A stretch of DNA of 64,000 nt from Brevundimonas lutea (GCF_003704105.1 NZ_QUOQ01000002.1:682001-746000); one strand, 5' to 3'. Shown: positions 14,631-23,539, numbered from the stretch's first letter. The notes: generated by a model from the sequence alone, not told the origin. Numbers and translations: made by a program.

Positions 14631-15122
14631 TTGAGTGGAAGAGACGGCGCCGGGAGGCCGTCACGTCTTCCGCCCGGCGCCGAACATCCTATTGTCCGGG
14701 GGAGAGGCCGGACCGGTCTCCCGTCCATCACGGAGGCCGTCATCACCCCTTCCCAGACCACGGCGCGGTCGCCGCACCCCTTCGATGTCGAGATCGGGCG
14801 CCGTGTGCGCGAGGTGCGCATCCGCGCTGGCCTGTCGCAGTCCCAGCTCGCCGCCGCCATCGGGGTCAGTTTCCAGCAGGTGCAGAAGTACGAGAACGGG
14901 GCCAACCGGTTCTCGGCGTCGAAGCTGGCCCAGGCCGCGACCTTCCTCGGGGTCGAGGCCGGCGCGCTGTTTCAGGATCTTCCGGGCGACGGCGAGACCT
15001 CCGGCGACCTCCGCCCCATGTCGCGGACGGCCATCAAGGTCGCCGAGATCGTCGGCGGGCTGTCGCCGGCCAAGCAGCGGATCATCCTCGACCTCGCCAC
15101 GGAACTCCGCGACGGCGGCTGA
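14631..15122 (+). CDS. XRE-family HTH regulator
   Basis: A protein of up to 163 aa with a well-formed HTH (VDVEIGRR-type start, RAGLSQSQLAAAIGVSFQQVQKYENGANRFSASKL) of a common alphaproteobacterial XRE family, followed by a short tail (AIKVAEIVGGLSPAKQRIILDLATEL). The start is uncertain: TTG 14631 is the only standard codon in frame before the HTH and has no ribosome site, while an ATC at 14742 has GGAGG 5 bases upstream. It diverges from module 1. Confidence 0.75.
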   Translation: MSGRDGAGRPSRLPPGAEHPIVRGRGRTGLPSITEAVITPSQTTARSPHPFDVEIGRRVREVRIRAGLSQSQLAAAIGVSFQQVQKYENGANRFSASKLAQAATFLGVEAGALFQDLPGDGETSGDLRPMSRTAIKVAEIVGGLSPAKQRIILDLATELRDGG

Positions 15123-15162
15123 GGGCTTCGATCGGCGGCGGACGGGTCAGGCGCGACGGTCC

Positions 15163-16074
15163 CTAGGGCGCCAGCCGGGCCGAGAGCGCGCAGTGATCGC
15201 TCAGGGGCTCGGTCTGGAACCTGTGCTCGTGGAAGTCCCGCAGCTGCGCGCCCGCGCGCCGGTCCAGCACGATGAAGTCGATGAAATCGGCGTAGCGCGG
15301 GTCGCAGCGCGCGCCCCGGTCGTCGGACGCCAGCCTGAGATCCGCGTTGGCCGGGTCGGCGTCGTCCCATCCCGACCAGACCATGTCTCCCGGTCGGGCG
15401 AGGCGCCGGTTGAAGTCGCCGAGAAGGGCGAAGCGGTCGTCCTCCCGGGCGCGGTCGTCGATCCAGGCCTCGAGCACCGGCGCCTGGTCGAACAGCACGG
15501 GACAGGCGTCCCGGTCGGCGCCGGCGCTGCAGCCCGACTTCAGATGCACCGACAGAAGCCTCAGGGGCGCGCCGTTCCGGGGGGTGACGCGGATATCGAC
15601 TCCGGATCGAAGATCCGGATCTCCCAGCTGCAGCGCCGTCAGATCGGGAAGCCGCTCGAAAGGCAGGTCGCGCCGGATGGCGAAGCCGGTGCGCTGGGCG
15701 TTCAGGGTGAGACCGGGGCGACCCCGACATTCGGGCCGATCGGCGGATCCCGCGCGGTCTTCGATCACCACCGCCCAGGTCGCGGGATCGAACACGCGAT
15801 AGGCGGCCGCCTCGCTCTCCACCTCCTGGAAGGCGATGACATCGGCGTCCACCGCCTCGGCGTAGGCGCGCATCGCGGCATAGTCCGCATCGTCGCGCGG
15901 CCGGCAGCCCGTGCCGTTGGCGGCGGCGAGATGCTCCATGTTCCAGGCGGCGATCGTCAGGCCCGCCGACATGGGACTGTCGTGGAGAGGCGCGGAGGGT
16001 CCGGTGCAGCCGCCCGCGATCAGGATCGAGGCGACGAGGAGGGCGGCGAGACGGACACGGGTCATGACCGCCAT
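15163..16074 (-). CDS. Endonuclease/exonuclease/phosphatase-family lipoprotein
   Basis: A 303-aa lipoprotein (signal ending IAGGC) with an EEP fold. Visible motifs are IAAWNMEHL, FQEVES (metal Glu), LLSVHLKSGC, ALLGDFNRR (GDFN) and the C-terminal LSDHCALS (SDH). The family is metal-dependent phosphodiesterases; the export signal suggests a periplasmic nuclease or phosphatase. The start may be Met1 or Met4. It lies alone, convergent with the XRE gene upstream. Confidence 0.85.
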   Translation of the reverse strand: MAVMTRVRLAALLVASILIAGGCTGPSAPLHDSPMSAGLTIAAWNMEHLAAANGTGCRPRDDADYAAMRAYAEAVDADVIAFQEVESEAAAYRVFDPATWAVVIEDRAGSADRPECRGRPGLTLNAQRTGFAIRRDLPFERLPDLTALQLGDPDLRSGVDIRVTPRNGAPLRLLSVHLKSGCSAGADRDACPVLFDQAPVLEAWIDDRAREDDRFALLGDFNRRLARPGDMVWSGWDDADPANADLRLASDDRGARCDPRYADFIDFIVLDRRAGAQLRDFHEHRFQTEPLSDHCALSARLAP

Positions 16075-16223
16075 AGAGCATGGACCGGAGCGCCCGGGAA
16101 AGCCGGCCGCGGCCGTCGGGGCCCGCGCGACCGGGCGGCGCCGCTTGGAGGCGTCGCTCGGATGAGGCCGGACAGGGGATGGAGGCGTCGCCTGACGCCC
16201 AGCGCCCTTGAGGAAGAAGCCCC

Positions 16224-16421
16224 TTGGCCACGCTCGACCTCGTCCGTAATCCGGAGCTCGGCCGGGGCCAGGTTCGGTTCATGCTGGACGGCGCGGAGGT
16301 GAGCGAGGACGTCTTCGTCGAGGGCCTCGACGCGGGCGGGACCGGCCACATCGAATACAGTCCAGAGGACGAGGACCTGGTCCTGTCCCAGGTCCATCGG
16401 GCCATGGGGCGCGCGCAGTGA
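16224..16421 (+). CDS. Small conserved-looking hypothetical protein
   Basis: A 65-aa acidic protein with TTG start and AGGAAG upstream. The sequence (LDLVRNPELGRGQVRFMLDG, EDVFVEGLDAGG) shows coding character, but no family was recognised. Its stop overlaps the start of the OGFr-like gene (GTGA), so the two are probably translated together. Confidence 0.6.
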   Translation: MATLDLVRNPELGRGQVRFMLDGAEVSEDVFVEGLDAGGTGHIEYSPEDEDLVLSQVHRAMGRAQ

Positions 16422-16858
16422 GCGCGGTCGCGGACTTCCTGGAAGGCGTCGGGGTCGACGCCGCGGGGCGCGATCTTGAGACGGTGCTGGCGAGCGACGA
16501 CGGCGCGCTGGAACGATCTCACGACTTTATCCAGTGGCTGTTTCCGCTGGACGCGCCGAGCCGGGCGGTCGCGACGGCTCCGGTGCTCGCCGGCGAGGAC
16601 GTCGCCCGCATCCGACGCTCGACGGCGGCGAGGACGGCCCTGGCCCGGTCCAGCCGCCGCATGCTCGGCTTCTATGAGCGGACGGGCGGCTGGCGAGCCC
16701 CGCATGACCACAATCATCTGCGCATCAGCCGCATCATCAGAAGCCTCCGGTTGCTGCTCGGGGACGCGGAAGCCGACGCCTTCCGCACCCGCATCGAGAC
16801 CCTTTGCGAGGGCGATCCGATCAGCGCCGGGACGCGGCGTCACTGGTCGCGGGCGTGA
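16418..16858 (+). CDS. Opioid growth factor receptor (OGFr)-domain protein
   Basis: A 146-aa protein carrying the conserved OGFr core: SHDFIQWLFPLDAPSRAV and the GWRAPHDHNHLRISRIIRSLRLLG region (about residues 33-125). The domain is known from animals and also occurs as a stand-alone bacterial protein of unknown function. GTG start overlapping the previous stop. No signal peptide or membrane segment is visible, so it is probably cytoplasmic. Confidence 0.75.
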   Translation: MSAVADFLEGVGVDAAGRDLETVLASDDGALERSHDFIQWLFPLDAPSRAVATAPVLAGEDVARIRRSTAARTALARSSRRMLGFYERTGGWRAPHDHNHLRISRIIRSLRLLLGDAEADAFRTRIETLCEGDPISAGTRRHWSRA

Positions 16859-16869
16859 CGGCCGGCCGC

Positions 16870-17640
16870 CTAGTCCGAAAGCTCGATCCACACCGGCGCA
16901 TGGTCGCTGGCGCCGGGATGTCCCCTGACGGCGGCATCGACCCCCGCGTCGGTGAGGCGCCGGGCCGCCGCGGGGCTCAGTAAAAGATGGTCGATGCGCA
17001 GGCCCGCATCCCGCTCCCAGGCCTGGCGCAGATAGGCCCAGAAGGTCCACGGAGGCTCGTGCGGAAACCGTTCGAGAAGGGCGTCGGTCCAGCCCTGTTC
17101 CATGAGGCGGGCGAAGGCGGCGCGGCTCTCGGGATGGAGCAGGGCGTCGTCCTTCCAGGACCGCGGACTGTAGATGTCCCGGTCGGTGGGCACGACATTG
17201 TAGTCGCCGGCCAGCACCACCGGGACGCCGCTGGCGGCCAGGTCCGCCGCGTGGGCGATCAGTCGCCGAAACCAGGCGAGCTTGGCGTCGAATTTCGGCC
17301 CGGGCCATGGATTGCCGTTGGGTGCATAGAGGCTGGCGACGGCCACGCCGCGCACCGCCGCCTCGAGGTAGCGGCTCTGGCCATCCGGGGGGCCGGGCAG
17401 GGCGCGGCGGGTGACGAGGGGCTCGCCGATCCTGGACAGGATGGCGACGCCGTTCCAGCGCGCCTGCCCAAGCCACACGGCGTCATAGCCCGCGGCTTCC
17501 AGCGGGGCGGCGGGAAAGCGCCCGTCGGGAGCCTTGAGCTCCTGGAGACAGACCACATCGGGCGACGCCTCCTCCAGCCAGGCGACGAGGTTGGGCAGTC
17601 GGCGGTTGATCCCGTTGATGTTGAAGCTGGCGATCTTCAC
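16870..17640 (-). CDS. xth: Exodeoxyribonuclease III
   Basis: A 256-aa AP endonuclease / 3'-5' exonuclease of base-excision repair. It opens with VKIASFNINGINRRLPNL, then CLQELKAP (metal Glu), YAPNGNPWPG, LAGDYNVVPTDRDIY (GDxN), WTFWAYLRQAWERDAGLRIDHLLLS and a final SDHAPVWIEL. All expected XthA motifs are present. GTG 17640 fits the family's N-terminus; the frame extends to ATG 17760 with 40 extra residues that look non-coding. Confidence 0.92.
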   Translation of the reverse strand: MKIASFNINGINRRLPNLVAWLEEASPDVVCLQELKAPDGRFPAAPLEAAGYDAVWLGQARWNGVAILSRIGEPLVTRRALPGPPDGQSRYLEAAVRGVAVASLYAPNGNPWPGPKFDAKLAWFRRLIAHAADLAASGVPVVLAGDYNVVPTDRDIYSPRSWKDDALLHPESRAAFARLMEQGWTDALLERFPHEPPWTFWAYLRQAWERDAGLRIDHLLLSPAAARRLTDAGVDAAVRGHPGASDHAPVWIELSD

Positions 17641-17867
17641 CCCGGGGGCCTTTGGCCACGGGTGGCAGGCCTCGTCGGCGGTCCGAGCCTTCGTGTCGGC
17701 GGCGCGGACTGCGGCGCGCAGGGCGGCGGGGGAGGCCGGGGGTATCGCATCGCTCGACAATGGCCGGCGGGTCCTGAGGGTTCAATCGCGGGTCGTGTCC
17801 GTGACGGGCGTTGATCGGCGGTCCGAATGGGCCACCATGCCGTCGATGGCCAGCTCAGCCCCCACTG

Positions 17868-18060
17868 ACCAAGACGGTTTCGGAGGCCGATCTCGCGCGC
17901 CTCGACGAGGCGCGACTGGTCAGGCTGCTCCTGGTCGCCGCTGAGGGTGATGCGGGGTTCAAACGGCGGCTGCGGCTGGAGCTTCTGATGTCATGGGGCG
18001 CGCTACGCGAGGCGGCTGGAGGCATAGAGGCGAAGCTGGCGGAGCTTGTGGGGGCCCATT
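17868..18060 (+). pseudogene. N-terminal remnant of a DUF6880-like protein
   Basis: The frame encodes VSEADLARLDEARLVRLLLVAAEGDAGFKRRLRLELL, the start of a DUF6880-like protein family usually several hundred residues long. After about 60-70 residues the sequence becomes Pro/Arg-rich shadow and ends at 18188. It is best read as a truncated remnant, though a short intact gene cannot be excluded. Confidence 0.45.
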
Positions 18061-18331
18061 CCCAACTGGCGCTCTGGGCGTCCCGGCTGGCGGCCCGGCA
18101 TCCGGCGCCGCGTCTCTGCCGCAGGCCTGCGCCCGCGCCGCCCTGGCGCAACGCGGCCCGGGTCCCGAGGCCGAGGCGGAGGCGCTGACAAGGAGCGTCG
18201 GCGAAAGCGCGCGCTGACCGATCTCGGCGGCGCGCCCGTCGCCCGCGCCGTCCTGGGGCGGCCGCGCAAAAGCCCGGCTTCGGGATGCCGGAGGGGGTGT
18301 GGGAAGGCTTCGGGCCGCGCCGGCCTTGAGA

Positions 18332-18505
18332 TCAGGGGGGCGTGCCGCTCCCGAACTTGCGCCAGCTGTCCTCGCATCGCCAGCTGTCGTCACCGCTCGT
18401 CGCCTCGCAGACCGCCCAGGCGAGATCGGTGAGGGCAGGGTGTTCCGACCCGGGCGTAACCAGCCATACGGCCACGGCGAGAAGCCAGGAGCGACGACGG
18501 GTCAT
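18332..18505 (-). CDS. Small exported two-Cys protein coupled to YedK
   Basis: A 57-aa protein too short for ordinary ORF lists. It starts [19 protein letters not shown], a signal peptide or N-terminal anchor, and continues with VCEATSGDD and [12 protein letters not shown], giving two Cys that could form a disulfide. Its ATG overlaps the stop of the SOS-peptidase gene (ATGA), implying translational coupling. No family was recognised. Confidence 0.55.
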   Translation of the reverse strand: MTRRRSWLLAVAVWLVTPGSEHPALTDLAWAVCEATSGDDSWRCEDSWRKFGSGTPP

Positions 18506-19203
18506 GCCGTCACGAGGACGTCGTCGGGCAGCGCCCTCTGAAGCGCCTTCGCCTCGTCCCAGGGCGCCCGCATCCAGGTCTCGCGCTCTTCCTCGGTGGT
18601 GAGGATCACCGGCATGGCCTTGGGGTGAACCGACTTCACCGGTTCCGATGGCTCGGTCGTCAGGAAGGCGAACAGGTCGCAGGTCTCCAGGCCCGTCTTC
18701 TTCTTGCGCACGCAGGTCCAGTCGCGGAGGTGGACGCCGGCGAAGAAGGCCAAGGGCTCGGGCTCCTCACCCGCCAGGCGGAACCAGACCGGCCGGTACC
18801 TGCCTTCGGCATCGCGGCCGGGCTCGGAGAAGCTGGTGAAGGGGACGAGGCAGCGGTGCTCCGGCGCCAGCCACGGCCGCCAGTGGGCGGAGGTGGTGTT
18901 GCGGACGTTCGTCGTGCCGTTGTCGGGTTCCAGTTCCAGCAATTTCGGAAAGTCGACGTCCTCTCCCTTGGCGCGCATCTTGTCGGCGCGCTTGGTGGCG
19001 GCGTCGAACAGCGCCTTCTTCGACGACGGCATGCCCCAGCGGGCGCGGGTCAGGATGCGGCGCTCGCCCTCCATCCGCACGATCGGCGCGGCATAGTCCG
19101 GATAGATCGAACCGGGTTCCAGATTGCCGACGTGCGAAGCCATCGCGCGGGCGAGGTCGAGGATCGCCTGGGGGCCTTTGCGGAGGCTGTAGAGATTGCA
19201 CAT
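18502..19203 (-). CDS. SOS response-associated peptidase (SRAP, YedK/HMCES type)
   Basis: A 233-aa protein that forms a stable crosslink with abasic sites in single-stranded DNA. Met1 is followed by the nucleophile Cys2 ([10 protein letters not shown]). [14 protein letters not shown] matches the N-A-R-E-type substrate region, [12 protein letters not shown] carries the catalytic Glu segment, and [11 protein letters not shown] carries the conserved His. ATG 19203 is fixed by the need for Cys at position 2; the open frame to 19374 would bury it. Confidence 0.9.
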   Translation of the reverse strand: MCNLYSLRKGPQAILDLARAMASHVGNLEPGSIYPDYAAPIVRMEGERRILTRARWGMPSSKKALFDAATKRADKMRAKGEDVDFPKLLELEPDNGTTNVRNTTSAHWRPWLAPEHRCLVPFTSFSEPGRDAEGRYRPVWFRLAGEEPEPLAFFAGVHLRDWTCVRKKKTGLETCDLFAFLTTEPSEPVKSVHPKAMPVILTTEEERETWMRAPWDEAKALQRALPDDVLVTA

Positions 19204-19322
19204 CGGATGCGACGCTGGACCGCTCAGCCGCCGAGCGCAACACGCCGACGGGGTGTCCGTTTTACGGCGACAGGCAAAAGACTGTTTTCGACCCAAAGCA
19301 GACGTTGCGCGGGTCAACCTGA

Positions 19323-19754
19323 TCAGACGATACCGTGCTTTTTCAGTTCGGCCTCTTCGTCGCCAGTAATCCAACCAAAAACCTGGGCGCGACCATCCAT
19401 CTCGCGAACCAGATAGACGTTGGTGAAGTCGATCAGCGTATCGTCGGTGCTGGTCTCGTACGCCGCCTGCCAGTCCACGCGCGCCATGGCGTGGATCGGG
19501 TCGATGTCCGCCACATCCACCCCCTGGACGGTCATGCTTTTCATGCCGATTTTTCGGCTCCGATCAAAACCCGCAGACATAGCCTCCTCGAACTCCTTGC
19601 CTTTTGAACCCACCATCACGCCCGCTGGCGCGGCACCGATAAATGAGTCTTCATAAAGATCAGCCAAGGCAGCTAAGTCAGGCTTTCCGCTTAGCGCGGC
19701 GTTGAAGACGTCGGCGTAGTTATCGAACAGCTTCCTAACGGCGTCATTGGTCAT
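19323..19754 (-). CDS. SnoaL/NTF2-like protein
   Basis: A 143-aa protein with the NTF2-like fold pattern: an N-terminal helix pair ([16 protein letters not shown]), [16 protein letters not shown] and C-terminal strands ([39 protein letters not shown]). No signal peptide. Base composition is visibly lower in GC than neighbouring genes, which fits recent acquisition. Function unknown; such proteins range from polyketide cyclases to stress proteins. Confidence 0.7.
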   Translation of the reverse strand: MTNDAVRKLFDNYADVFNAALSGKPDLAALADLYEDSFIGAAPAGVMVGSKGKEFEEAMSAGFDRSRKIGMKSMTVQGVDVADIDPIHAMARVDWQAAYETSTDDTLIDFTNVYLVREMDGRAQVFGWITGDEEAELKKHGIV

Positions 19755-19925
19755 CGAACGGTCTCTCAGTCTCAACGAACATAGAACACAGCGTTAGCGT
19801 TCGACGTTCCGCTAACCACCCCTTCCCGAAGTCCGGAAGGTCCGGTCACAGCACTAACCGCCGGTGTCCGATTTCGGGGTGGGATCCAACTTCGCATGGC
19901 GACCCATTGCGGACGCCCTCAGTCA

Positions 19926-20153
19926 CTACGACTTTCTGTCCTCACCCCAACCGAACACGTCTTCAACACCAACGCCAAACAGCCTCGATATTCGGAAGGC
20001 GCTTTCGAGGCTTGGGGAATAGCGACCTTGCTCGATTGCTATTATGGTCTGTCGCGTAACTCCGATTGCCTCTCCAAGCGCGGACTGGCTGATATTGCCG
20101 TGCTGTTCGCGCATTTCTCTCACGCGATTTGTAATTGGCGGACGTTTGGCCAT
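19926..20153 (-). CDS. XRE-family regulator of an HTH/membrane-protein pair (copy 1)
   Basis: A 75-aa HTH-only protein (NRVREMREQHGNISQSALGEAIGVTRQTIIAIEQGRYSPSLESAFRISRLFGVGVEDVFGWG) of the short YozG-like XRE type. It starts 2 bases after the membrane-protein gene ends, so the two form an operon. A similar pair lies at 46252-47077. HTH proteins of this type usually repress their own operon. Confidence 0.85.
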   Translation of the reverse strand: MAKRPPITNRVREMREQHGNISQSALGEAIGVTRQTIIAIEQGRYSPSLESAFRISRLFGVGVEDVFGWGEDRKS

Positions 20154-20155
20154 TC

Positions 20156-20575
20156 TCAGGAGGGTCGACGAATAAGTGCAATCTGAAGCCCATACTCCGC
20201 GATCTGCGCGACGATCAGGCTGCCCATGATCGTATGGAACAGCAGCAGTCCATTCTGATGATCGAAGAAGTAAAGCAGCGATGTGACCGTACCGGCGGCC
20301 AGAACGAGCCCGGACCAATGGCCTGCCCGGTCGAGCAATGGCTTCTCTCGCTCATCAGCGGGGGCGTTGGCTGCCCGAGGAGTCAACAAGGCGAGGGTCG
20401 TCTGGCCGACCACGGAGGCGATCACGACTAGAAGCGTAAAGGGGATGAAGATGGCTATTGGCGGCGCGGCAGCGCCGACCTCGCCTGAGACAGCGAGGGC
20501 CATGTTCACGTAGAAGGCGCCTGCTCCCACCATCAGCGCGCCCATAAACCAGGCCGACTTTTCCCTGAACGACAT
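20156..20575 (-). CDS. Four-TM membrane protein paired with XRE regulator (copy 1)
   Basis: A 139-aa integral membrane protein with four helices (SAWFMGALMVGAGAFYVNMAL, IAIFIPFTLLVVIASVVG, SGLVLAAGTVTSLLYFF, LLLFHTIMGSLIVAQIA). The arrangement, membrane gene then short XRE gene, matches families related to DUF2178, whose role is unknown. It sits in a lower-GC patch. Confidence 0.75.
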   Translation of the reverse strand: MSFREKSAWFMGALMVGAGAFYVNMALAVSGEVGAAAPPIAIFIPFTLLVVIASVVGQTTLALLTPRAANAPADEREKPLLDRAGHWSGLVLAAGTVTSLLYFFDHQNGLLLFHTIMGSLIVAQIAEYGLQIALIRRPS

Positions 20576-20939
20576 TCAGTCCTCCCTTGTGTCAAAAATA
20601 TTCGACACATCTGGCTGTCATTCATGGGCATGTCAAACATTTTTTACGTTCGTGCTGCATCGCGCAGCTTCCGCTTCGCCCCAGCAGAAGTTGTAAAGTC
20701 CGCTCTTCGGCCAGGGGCCGAACGTCCGGCTTCAGGCATGGAGCCGATGTCCTGGTCCGACCCCCGAGCGGACTTTGCCCATGCAGTCCATTGCACTACT
20801 GTGAGCTCGTCGAAAAAGGCAGATCGGTGTGGTTAGCCCGATCCTCGCATAAGCGGGTCTGTCCGTCGCTGTTTGTGGCGAGTCCCCCGACCTTCAACGC
20901 GGTTTGCATGGTGCAAGCTGCGAGCAAAGGACGTGGACC
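20576..20939. other. Intergenic region without a supported gene
   Basis: Between divergent genes. The bases next to 20576 should hold the promoter of the membrane/XRE pair, and those near 20900 that of the VOC gene. Short frames here have no recognisable protein. Confidence 0.4.
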
Positions 20940-21362
20940 ATGCAACAGCAGATTTCAGTCATCACTCTAGGCGTCGCCGACTTGGCGAGATCGAAACGAT
21001 TTTACTCAGTCGGGTTTGGATGGTCGCCCATCTTCGAGAACGAGGAGATCGTCTTCTATCAAATGAACGGCCTCATCCTGGGAACCTGGCTCGACGGCGG
21101 CTTGGAGGGCGACATGCTGAGGGATGGACTGAAGCGTCCTGGAGCTTTCAGCCTCGCTCATAACGTAAGAAACCGAGACGATGTCGCCCCCTTGATGGAC
21201 CGCCTAGCAAGCTCGGGCGGTCGGATCCTTCGCCGGGCGGATGCGCCCCCACAGGGAGGGTTTAGAGGCTACGTTGCCGATCCAGACAACCATTCTTGGG
21301 AGATCGCTTTCAACCCGACATGGCGCATCGATGAGCGAGGCTTGGTGACCTTCGGCCTGTAG
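20940..21362 (+). CDS. VOC-family (glyoxalase/bleomycin-resistance-like) protein
   Basis: A 140-aa vicinal-oxygen-chelate protein with two beta-alpha-beta-beta-beta halves: ISVITLGVADLARSKRFYSVGFGWSP, IVFYQMNGLILGTW and a second half ending FRGYVADPDNHSWEIAFNPTW. DPDNHSWEI is the hallmark metal-Glu region. The substrate is unknown. ATG 20940 is the natural domain start; the frame is open to 20904. Confidence 0.85.
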   Translation: MQQQISVITLGVADLARSKRFYSVGFGWSPIFENEEIVFYQMNGLILGTWLDGGLEGDMLRDGLKRPGAFSLAHNVRNRDDVAPLMDRLASSGGRILRRADAPPQGGFRGYVADPDNHSWEIAFNPTWRIDERGLVTFGL

Positions 21363-21436
21363 CCGTTGGTGAGGCGGGCCTTCTGAGAGATCCGCTTTCC
21401 ACCCCTAGCCAACCTTGGCGGTGTTCGCTTTCCGCG

Positions 21437-21556
21437 TCAGGGCCACGCCAGACCGAGCAAGGGTCCGACGACCAGAACGATCAGCCAGGTAATCCCGAAC
21501 AGTAGGATGGGCGCCGCCAGAGGATCGCGTGGGGGGCGCAGGCGCATGGCCGTCAT
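21437..21556 (-). CDS. Small single-TM protein
   Basis: A 39-aa protein with one hydrophobic helix (PILLFGITWLIVLVVGPLLGLAW) after a short basic N-terminus. Its ATG overlaps the stop of the upstream gene (ATGA), which supports real translation. Function unknown. Confidence 0.55.
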   Translation of the reverse strand: MTAMRLRPPRDPLAAPILLFGITWLIVLVVGPLLGLAWP

Positions 21557-21870
21557 TCCCGTTCGAGGGGCCCGCCGTCGATGTAGTCCTCGACAGGTCG
21601 AGCCGACGTCAGCGCCGCCTTGTCGCGGAACACCTCGGGCGGAACGCCGGTGATGGAGAGCTCGGTCACGATCGGCGATACGATGGTGAAGAGGCCGGGC
21701 TCGGCCTCGCGGAACACATAGGCCATCTCGTCCGGAAAATAGGTCCTGGCCAGCCGGCGCTTTTCGTCTCGAGAGACTTCCGTCGGCATGGGTTCGACCA
21801 ACCATTCGATCAGGCGGTGATGGCTGAGGGGAAGGAGCGGATCGTGAGATCGTTTTTTCTCTTCAGGCAT
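21553..21870 (-). CDS. Hypothetical protein
   Basis: A 105-aa soluble protein rich in charged residues (VSRDEKRRLARTYFPDEMAYVFREAEPGLFTIVSP, EVFRDKAAL). No signal or TM segment and no recognised domain. It is followed by a coupled small membrane protein, so the two may act as a pair. Confidence 0.6.
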   Translation of the reverse strand: MPEEKKRSHDPLLPLSHHRLIEWLVEPMPTEVSRDEKRRLARTYFPDEMAYVFREAEPGLFTIVSPIVTELSITGVPPEVFRDKAALTSARPVEDYIDGGPLERE

Positions 21871-21978
21871 GGCGATCGCGTCTCCTCGCCAATCCGGAAG
21901 GCGTTCGGCGGCGAACGGAGGTGAGCCCGCCTGGACCTGACCTCCATCCGTTATTCGCGACCTCCGCGGCGGTCACGG

Positions 21979-22659
21979 CTAGGCGGCGAGCGGAAAGGGA
22001 CCGGCGGACACGTCGAACGGGTTCGCCTGGGCGCACACACGCGAGCAGGCCCCGTCCTCGTCGATGGCGATGTGAAGGTCGAACGCGATCTCGAAAAGCG
22101 CGGCGGCCTTGCGCAGGCCGGCCAGGGCGTCTGCGAAGGCGGCTCCGTCGGTCTTCAAGGGCATCCGGCTGGCCGTTATCACGGCGTGGGCGCCGACCAT
22201 CAGGGCGTAGGCCAGGATCTCGCGCTGCCCCTTGGCATGGAGTGCGAACTCGCAGTCCCAGGGTTCGATGCGCTGGCTGATCAATTGACCGGTCGCATCC
22301 ACGTGGAAAACCACGAAGCGGCGATCGCGGTGATGGGCCAGGGCTTCGACAGCCAGGGCCTCGAGCTCTCGTTGGCCAGGCCGGGCCGGGCTGCGTGCCC
22401 CGCGCGCCACCAGCGTCCGTCTGGCGATCTCGCGGGTCACCGCCAGGCGCTGGATCAGGGCGGGCGCCATGGCCGAGCCCGCCGCCACCCTGAGAATGGA
22501 ATTGGGCCGGGCGGCGGCCAGGCGGTCCAGGCCGCCGAAGTCTCGCAGCAGTCGACGGGCGACGCGGACGCCCCGACCCGCGGGAGAGATCAGAAGCGCC
22601 AGCAGTTCGTCGTCGGGCAGGAGGGCGAGCCCGCCCCGGATGTCGAGGTCGCAGGTCAT
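21979..22659 (-). CDS. RadC-like protein with lost JAB metal site
   Basis: A 226-aa protein with the RadC layout: an HhH-like N-terminus (LLPDDELLALLISPAGRG, LLRDFGGLDRLAAA) and a C-terminal JAB/MPN domain (FVVFHVDATGQLISQRIEPW, REILAYALMVGAHAVI). Where RadC has the zinc motif HNHPSGD, residues 163-171 here read ASRMPLKTD, so the metal ligands are gone and the domain cannot be a standard metalloprotease. The intact length suggests it is still functional, perhaps as a binding protein. Confidence 0.75.
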   Translation of the reverse strand: MTCDLDIRGGLALLPDDELLALLISPAGRGVRVARRLLRDFGGLDRLAAARPNSILRVAAGSAMAPALIQRLAVTREIARRTLVARGARSPARPGQRELEALAVEALAHHRDRRFVVFHVDATGQLISQRIEPWDCEFALHAKGQREILAYALMVGAHAVITASRMPLKTDGAAFADALAGLRKAAALFEIAFDLHIAIDEDGACSRVCAQANPFDVSAGPFPLAA

Positions 22660-22675
22660 GGATGGTTTTGCGCGG

Positions 22676-23104
22676 CTATCCTGGGCGGCGCGTCAGGCCG
22701 CGTGGGGACCGCCATGTCTGGAAAGCGGCGACGGTCAGCGGCGCCAGCTGCAGAATGCCGAGGAGCCAGACGGCGGAGCCATAGGCGTAGCCGACCATGC
22801 CGGTGCCCAGTCCGATCACGACGTGGCTGAGGACCGCATTCACCTGGGCGCCGGCGATGATCAGTCGCCACCAGGACGGTCGAGCGATGTAGAGGGCGGC
22901 CAGCGCGACCAGGGCCAGGCTGTCGACGATCAGCACGCCTTCCTGGACCCGGTGCACCTCGGTCTGGCGAGACACCAGAAGGGTCGCCGTCCAGCCCAGC
23001 AGGATGACGATCCCGACCGGCCGGGGACGACCTCCGACCAGGATCGCCGACAGGGACACGATGATGGCGGTCGCGAAGGCGATGACGCCGATCATCGAAT
23101 TCAT
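22676..23104 (-). CDS. Four-helix membrane protein, module 2
   Basis: A 142-aa protein with four or five TM helices (MIGVIAFATAIIVSLSAILVG, VGIVILLGWTATLLV, VLIVDSLALVALAALYIA, AVWLLGILQLAPLTVAA). It shares the WW-x-I-x-AGA-Q pattern with the membrane protein of module 1 at 13191-13658 and occupies the same last position. Function unknown. Confidence 0.7.
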   Translation of the reverse strand: MNSMIGVIAFATAIIVSLSAILVGGRPRPVGIVILLGWTATLLVSRQTEVHRVQEGVLIVDSLALVALAALYIARPSWWRLIIAGAQVNAVLSHVVIGLGTGMVGYAYGSAVWLLGILQLAPLTVAAFQTWRSPRGLTRRPG

Positions 23105-23155
23105 CGGTGGCCTCGCGGTGGCGGGTCGCCACCTTGGGTCGCGCTGGCCGCAACA

Positions 23156-23539
23156 TCAACCCACGGCTCTCAGGCTCGTCTCTCCAGAGCCGGTGGCGAT
23201 GAAGCCGGTCTTGATCGGCTCCTCCTTGGGCTGGCCCGTTCCCATGGCGTACGCGCCGAGGCCGATCGCCGGCGCGGCGGCCGCCAGGTCACCATGCGCG
23301 GCCACCATTTCGGTGCGGCTTTCGCTCAGCGCCTGGGCGGCGCGGGTGATGCGCGCGATGGCGGGCGCGGCCAGCACCGCCGAATAGTTCTGCTGCAGAC
23401 GGAGAGACGGCAGCAGGTGCATGAAGGTGGCGGTTTCGATCAGGGCCTGGTCGATGGCGTTCTCGGTCTGCAGCAGCTGGGCGAGGATCTGATCGCCGAC
23501 CTGGCTGCGACGGATGGGGGCGGGCGTAACGGTGGACAT
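23156..23539 (-). CDS. Small helical protein, module 2
   Basis: A 127-aa protein, mostly helical (VGDQILAQLLQTENAIDQALIETATFMHLLPSLRL, IARITRAAQALSESRTEMVAAHGDLAAAAPAI). It resembles the module 1 protein at 13668-14108 in length of the helical part and in the LLP-x-x-RL motif, but lacks the C-terminal repeat. A clear AGGAAGGA ribosome site precedes ATG 23539. No signal peptide. Confidence 0.65.
   Translation of the reverse strand: MSTVTPAPIRRSQVGDQILAQLLQTENAIDQALIETATFMHLLPSLRLQQNYSAVLAAPAIARITRAAQALSESRTEMVAAHGDLAAAAPAIGLGAYAMGTGQPKEEPIKTGFIATGSGETSLRAVG

Noticed and set aside
14972-17476. 834-aa minus frame through several genes
   Set aside because: It crosses four well-supported genes and has shadow composition.
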